Assembly (NCBI GenBank): GCA_023428035.1
Contig: JAEYZO010000208.1
Span: 1 to 8,449 of the forward strand
DNA length: 8,449 nt
Direction of reading: 5' to 3'
Origin: Pseudomonadota bacterium
Lineage (GTDB): Bacteria; Myxococcota_A; Polyangia; Polyangiales; Ga0077539
In this document: one piece after another, positions 5,902 to 8,449 of the stretch
Layout: each line of letters opens with the position of its first letter
Position numbering within the stretch: position 1 is the first letter of the stretch
Notes under the pieces: generated by a model
What the model saw: the letters and a program-made list of their open reading frames with translations, nothing else
Database searches by the model: none
Told to the model about the DNA's origin: nothing
Program-made: the position numbers and the translations under genes

Positions 5902-7311
5902 ATGAGCGGCCAAGGGCGCAACCCGTCGAACGAAGGAGGGGCCGATGACTGGTTCGACCTCCTGTTCGACGACGACACGCCCGCGGCCGGCACCGAGTCG
6001 CCGGGCGGGCCTCGGGGCACGGGCGACGCGACGAACCCCGCGCGGCCAGTGCCTTCCCCTGCGCTGAGCGCGCCTCCCCAGGGCGACTCGTGGGACTTCG
6101 ACCCCACCGCCCCGGCGCAGTCCTCCGAGGGCTCCGACGAGTTCATCGACTTCGGGTCTTCGCCGCACCCCGAGCCCGCGGTGAACACCCCGGCCTTCGG
6201 GCAGGCGCCTGCGGGCTACGGCTCTCCGGCGCCTCCGCTCCGCGCGCCCTCGTCGGCGCCGCGGGGGGTGGTGGGTGGAGCGGGTGGGCGTCGCTCGACC
6301 CCGGCCACCGTGATGTTCGGGGCCCCCCCTGAGCCCGTGCACAACGCCACTCGGCCGCAGTCCTTCGTCACGCCGGCCACGCCCCTGCCGATGGTCGAGG
6401 CTCCGCCCGCGTCGTCGCCGATGCCGCCGCGGCCCTCCCCCAGCGTGGCCCCGGCCACGGCGTCGTCGGTGGTGCCCAAGGCCTCGTCGCTGCCTTCGCC
6501 TGGAGACATCCGGCCTACGAAGAACCCCCTACGGGGTCGCACCCCCCTGCCGCGCGCGCCCATCCCTCGCTCGATGGCGCCGAGGGCCGCGACGCCGATC
6601 ACCACCCCGCCGCCGGTCACGTCTCCGCCCCCCGACCCGGTGAAGATCGACCGCGCCGCGCGGGGCCGCCCCTCGGACGAGGCCATCGAGCTCGACCCCT
6701 CGGACCTCGACTTCGAGGACGTCGACGAGTCTCTGCAGTTCGACCCGACGGCCCGTGCCGCGTCGGTGCCTGTGCCGAGGCCCTCGGTGCCGGTCTCGCA
6801 GAAGGCGACGCCGGTGGTGCCCCTCAACGACGTGGTGCGCGACCTCGAGACGCCGATCATCCCGCCCACGCCGGCGCCGGGACCGCCGCGGAGAGACTCC
6901 CGCGAGAGCCCCGTGACGACGGGGATGTCGGCCCGTCGCGAGATGCACGAGCGCTTCGAGCTGGGCGACCTCTCGGGGGCTTTGTCGCTCTCGGAGTCGC
7001 TGCTGGAGATCGACCCGGGCGACGCCGACGCGAGGGACATCGCCAACACCTGCCGCTCGCGCCTACGGGCGATCTACGTGGGCCGTCTGGGCTCCCTGGA
7101 TCAGGTTCCGGTGCTGCTGGTGTCGCCCTCGGAGCTGCGCTGGCTCGCGCTCGACCACCGGGCGGGCTTCGTCCTGTCGCTGATCGACGGCGTCTCGACG
7201 GTCGAAGAGATCATCGACGTGTCGACGATGCCGCAGATGGAGGTCCTGCGGACGCTCTACAACCTCATCACGCAGAACGTGATCAACCTGCGCCGCGCTT
7301 CGATGGTCTGA
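5902..7311 (+). CDS. Disordered Pro/Ser-rich protein with folded C-terminal module, function unknown
   Basis: I do not recognise a named family for this 469-residue protein. Residues 1 to about 341 are low-complexity, rich in Pro, Ala, Ser, Thr and Arg, and probably disordered. Spread through this part are acidic-aromatic clusters: DDWFDLLFDDD (about 15-25), SWDFDP, DEFIDFG and LDFEDVDESLQFDP. The end (about 342-469) looks folded. A helical, TPR-like piece (FELGDLSGALSLSESLLEID) is followed by GRLGSLDQVPVLLVSPSELR and a winged-helix-like stretch (LSLIDGVSTVEEI, then EVLRTLYNLI). There is no signal peptide or membrane segment, so it is expected in the cytoplasm. ATG at 5902 was chosen; an in-frame GTG at 5884 would add six residues. 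It follows the DnaK paralogue in the same direction and may be its client, adaptor or co-regulated partner, which is inference from position. It ends seven bases from a convergent gene. Confidence 0.85.
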   Translation: MSGQGRNPSNEGGADDWFDLLFDDDTPAAGTESPGGPRGTGDATNPARPVPSPALSAPPQGDSWDFDPTAPAQSSEGSDEFIDFGSSPHPEPAVNTPAFGQAPAGYGSPAPPLRAPSSAPRGVVGGAGGRRSTPATVMFGAPPEPVHNATRPQSFVTPATPLPMVEAPPASSPMPPRPSPSVAPATASSVVPKASSLPSPGDIRPTKNPLRGRTPLPRAPIPRSMAPRAATPITTPPPVTSPPPDPVKIDRAARGRPSDEAIELDPSDLDFEDVDESLQFDPTARAASVPVPRPSVPVSQKATPVVPLNDVVRDLETPIIPPTPAPGPPRRDSRESPVTTGMSARREMHERFELGDLSGALSLSESLLEIDPGDADARDIANTCRSRLRAIYVGRLGSLDQVPVLLVSPSELRWLALDHRAGFVLSLIDGVSTVEEIIDVSTMPQMEVLRTLYNLITQNVINLRRASMV

Positions 7312-7318
7312 GCGACGG

Positions 7319-7903
7319 TTAGTTGTCGATGCCGACGACGTCCGCGGGCGCGACGTCGACGGACGTCCCCGCGTCGGTGTCACCGACGTCGGTGCCCACG
7401 TCAGCGGGCCCTGTGTCAGCGGGGCCGGTGTCAGCGGGCCCTGTGTCAGCGGGGCCCGTGTCAGCGGGGCCCGTGTCAGCGGGCCCTGTGTCAGCGGGGC
7501 CCGTGTCAGCGGTGCCCGTGTCGGCGGTGCCCGTGTCGGTCATCGCGGGCACGTCGCTCGCGGTGGCGTCGTTGCTGATGGCGTCGCTGCTGCCCGAGTC
7601 GCTCGGCCCGGTGTCTCCCGACCCTGTGTCGCGGGGGCCCGTGTCGCGGGGGCCCGTGTCGGTCACGCCCGAGTCGCTGCGCGGACGCGGGACACACGCG
7701 GCGATCCCTTGCGCGATGGCGGTGTCGGCGGGGCAGCAGATGCAGGCTCCGCCGGCGCAGCCGCGCTCAGGGGCGACCTCCTGGCGGCAGACCTCGTTGT
7801 TGCCGCCGTTGCAGTCGAGGTCCTGCTCGCAGCGCGCGCCGACGGACTGCGTGGTGCAGCCGAGGGCGATGAAGACGAAGGGGAGGAGCGAGGTGAGGCG
7901 CAT
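7319..7903 (-). CDS. Cys-rich lipoprotein with Asp-Thr-Gly-Pro-Ala repeat tail
   Basis: This 194-residue predicted lipoprotein has a short signal peptide (MRLTSLLPFVFIALGC) whose lipidated Cys would be residue 16. The lipobox ALGC is not ideal but acceptable, and Thr at +2 allows outer-membrane sorting. A compact segment (about 25-70) holds eight further cysteines (25, 31, 39, 49, 54, 56, 57, 70), suggesting up to four disulfides. From about residue 76 to the end the protein is low-complexity and very acidic: DTGPR and DTGPA five-residue repeats, two 15-base DNA copies at 7626-7655 and nine at 7401-7535. Similar tails are common in myxobacterial surface lipoproteins (general recollection). 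ATG at 7903 is chosen over 7960, since only this start gives a signal peptide and a promoter-like pair lies between them. Function is unknown; a surface or spacer role is inferred. It lies downstream of the FGE-fold gene on the same strand. Confidence 0.82.
   Translation of the reverse strand: MRLTSLLPFVFIALGCTTQSVGARCEQDLDCNGGNNEVCRQEVAPERGCAGGACICCPADTAIAQGIAACVPRPRSDSGVTDTGPRDTGPRDTGSGDTGPSDSGSSDAISNDATASDVPAMTDTGTADTGTADTGPADTGPADTGPADTGPADTGPADTGPADTGPADVGTDVGDTDAGTSVDVAPADVVGIDN
7401..7535 (-). repeat. Nine 15-bp tandem repeats encoding DTGPA/DTGTA
   Basis: Nine in-frame 15-base units start at 7401, 7416, 7431, 7446, 7461, 7476, 7491, 7506 and 7521. On the coding (minus) strand they read Asp-Thr-Gly-Pro/Thr-Ala. 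Copies differ by a few bases, mostly at third codon positions, and exact copies recur out of order. This suggests expansion by slippage or unequal recombination with selection for the peptide. The copy number is likely to vary among strains without breaking the frame. Confidence 0.9.
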
Positions 7904-7932
7904 CGACGTGTGGGCTCCGTTTCGGGGCGCGC

Positions 7933-7960
7933 AGTCTATCGACCCGTCGGCAGAGGGCAA
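7933..7960 (-). promoter_or_regulatory. Candidate promoter of the lipoprotein gene
   Basis: On the minus strand, TTGCCC (7960-7955), a 16-base spacer and TAGACT (7938-7933) form a -35/-10-like pair. Transcription would start near 7926, giving a leader of about 22 bases. A weak GGAG in that leader lies about 12 bases before the ATG at 7903. This supports the shorter start and transcription separate from the upstream FGE-fold gene. Confidence 0.45.
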
Positions 7961-7972
7961 CGGTCATCGACG

Positions 7973-8449
7973 TCACGGGTCCCACGCGCAGCGGAAGCCG
8001 AGGTTCGGCTGTCGCGTGTCGGGGAGGAGGAGGACTCGCGCGGTGGCGCGGCCCATCCATCCGGGGTGGTCCCACGCGCCACCACGGGCGACGCGGCGCC
8101 CTTCGGCGGTCACCCCTGGGGTGGGCGGAGGGTCGAAGGGGAGGACCGCGAGGTGCACCGAGCGCTGGTCCTCGACCCACTCCTGCGCGTTGCCCGCGAG
8201 GTCGAGCACGCCCTCGGGCGTCGCGCCGCTCGGGAACGACCCCACCGGAGCGGCGAACGCGTAGCCGTCGTCGTCGTCGCGGCACTCGCTGGTGAGCGCG
8301 CCGTGGTTGAACCGCCCCGGGTCGTACTGCTCTCCCCAGGGGAAGTTCCTCGCCTCTCGGCCGCGGGCCGCGCGCTCCCACTCGGCCTCGGTGGGGAGCC
8401 TCGCGCCGCGCCAGGCGCAGTACGCCCTCGCGGCGCTCCAGGTCACGCC
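7973..8449 (-). CDS. FGE-sulfatase-fold (SUMF1-like) protein, C-terminal part only
   Basis: The reading frame is open to the right edge, so the N-terminus is missing; about 158 residues remain. The first visible residues, GVTWSAARAYCAWRGARLPTE, continue as AEWERAARG, then FPWGEQYDPGRFNHG, a PVGSFPSGATPEGVLDLAGNAQEWVED block, RGGAW and NLGFRCAWDP at the end. These are signature blocks of the formylglycine-generating-enzyme fold (Pfam FGE-sulfatase). Aligned by eye with human SUMF1, the catalytic cysteines (336 and 341) fall on Gly and Ala in WMGRATARV, so it probably does not oxidise sulfatase cysteines. Proteins with this fold also include EgtB-like and PvdO-like enzymes and non-enzymatic or secreted domains. 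Location cannot be told without the N-terminus. It lies 69 bases upstream of the lipoprotein gene on the same strand. The GTG at 8446 is not a real start. Confidence 0.88.
   Translation of the reverse strand, partial: GVTWSAARAYCAWRGARLPTEAEWERAARGREARNFPWGEQYDPGRFNHGALTSECRDDDDGYAFAAPVGSFPSGATPEGVLDLAGNAQEWVEDQRSVHLAVLPFDPPPTPGVTAEGRRVARGGAWDHPGWMGRATARVLLLPDTRQPNLGFRCAWDP

Noticed and set aside
2610..6188. Very long minus-strand open frame (1192 codons) across argD, argF and the dnaK-like gene
   Set aside because: It lies antisense to three clearly recognised genes and has low-complexity His/Arg/Leu/Asp/Val composition with no domain. Long antisense frames are expected in DNA with G/C third positions.
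7323..8264. Plus-strand 313-codon frame with a Val-Ser-Ala-Gly-Pro repeat
   Set aside because: The repeat is the complement of the DTGPA units. The minus-strand frame has a signal peptide, cysteine cluster and promoter, while the plus frame runs on through the FGE-fold gene as Arg-rich noise.
1..8449. tRNA, rRNA or insertion sequence
   Set aside because: No tRNA-like cloverleaf, rRNA stretch, transposase or terminal inverted repeats with target duplication was recognised by reading both strands.

Overview
The window is very GC-rich, with G or C at most third codon positions. Its content points to a Gram-negative, probably myxobacterial (Myxococcota, Polyangia-like) chromosome. The support is a DnaK paralogue away from grpE/dnaJ, a long Pro/Ser-rich protein with a small folded C-terminus, a lipoprotein with a long Asp-Thr-Gly-Pro-Ala tail, and an FGE-sulfatase-fold protein. 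The lineage is inferred from gene style, not from a marker gene.

Layout: (1) positions 1-103 hold a polypyrimidine mirror repeat upstream of a membrane-anchored TlpA-type thioredoxin (104-664, +). (2) An arginine cluster follows on the + strand: argB (N-acetylglutamate kinase, 704-1576), a 227-base gap, argD (acetylornithine aminotransferase, 1804-3021) and argF (ornithine carbamoyltransferase, 3018-3905). argD and argF overlap by four bases. The argB-argD gap is unusual: it carries six tandem 22-bp units built around a dyad, then a 9-bp inverted repeat, then a -10-like motif that is also found just before argB. (3) After a hairpin and a relatively AT-rich control region come a DnaK-family chaperone (4035-5867) and, 34 bases later, a 469-residue mostly disordered protein of unknown function (5902-7311). 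(4) On the minus strand, converging on it, are a repeat-tailed lipoprotein (7319-7903) and the C-terminal part of an FGE-fold protein that runs off the right edge (7973-8449).

The arg genes supply steps 2, 4 and 6 of arginine synthesis (acetylglutamate phosphorylation, acetylornithine transamination, citrulline formation); argC, argJ/argE, argG and argH are not in the window. The kinase has the N-terminal helix of arginine-inhibited kinases, so feedback by arginine is likely. The DnaK paralogue and the disordered protein look like a two-gene unit. The chaperone keeps its ATPase motifs but lacks the acidic C-terminal tail and has altered substrate-arch positions, which suggests a specialised client. 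The strongest candidates for something undescribed are the argB-argD repeat array and the DnaK/disordered-protein pair.
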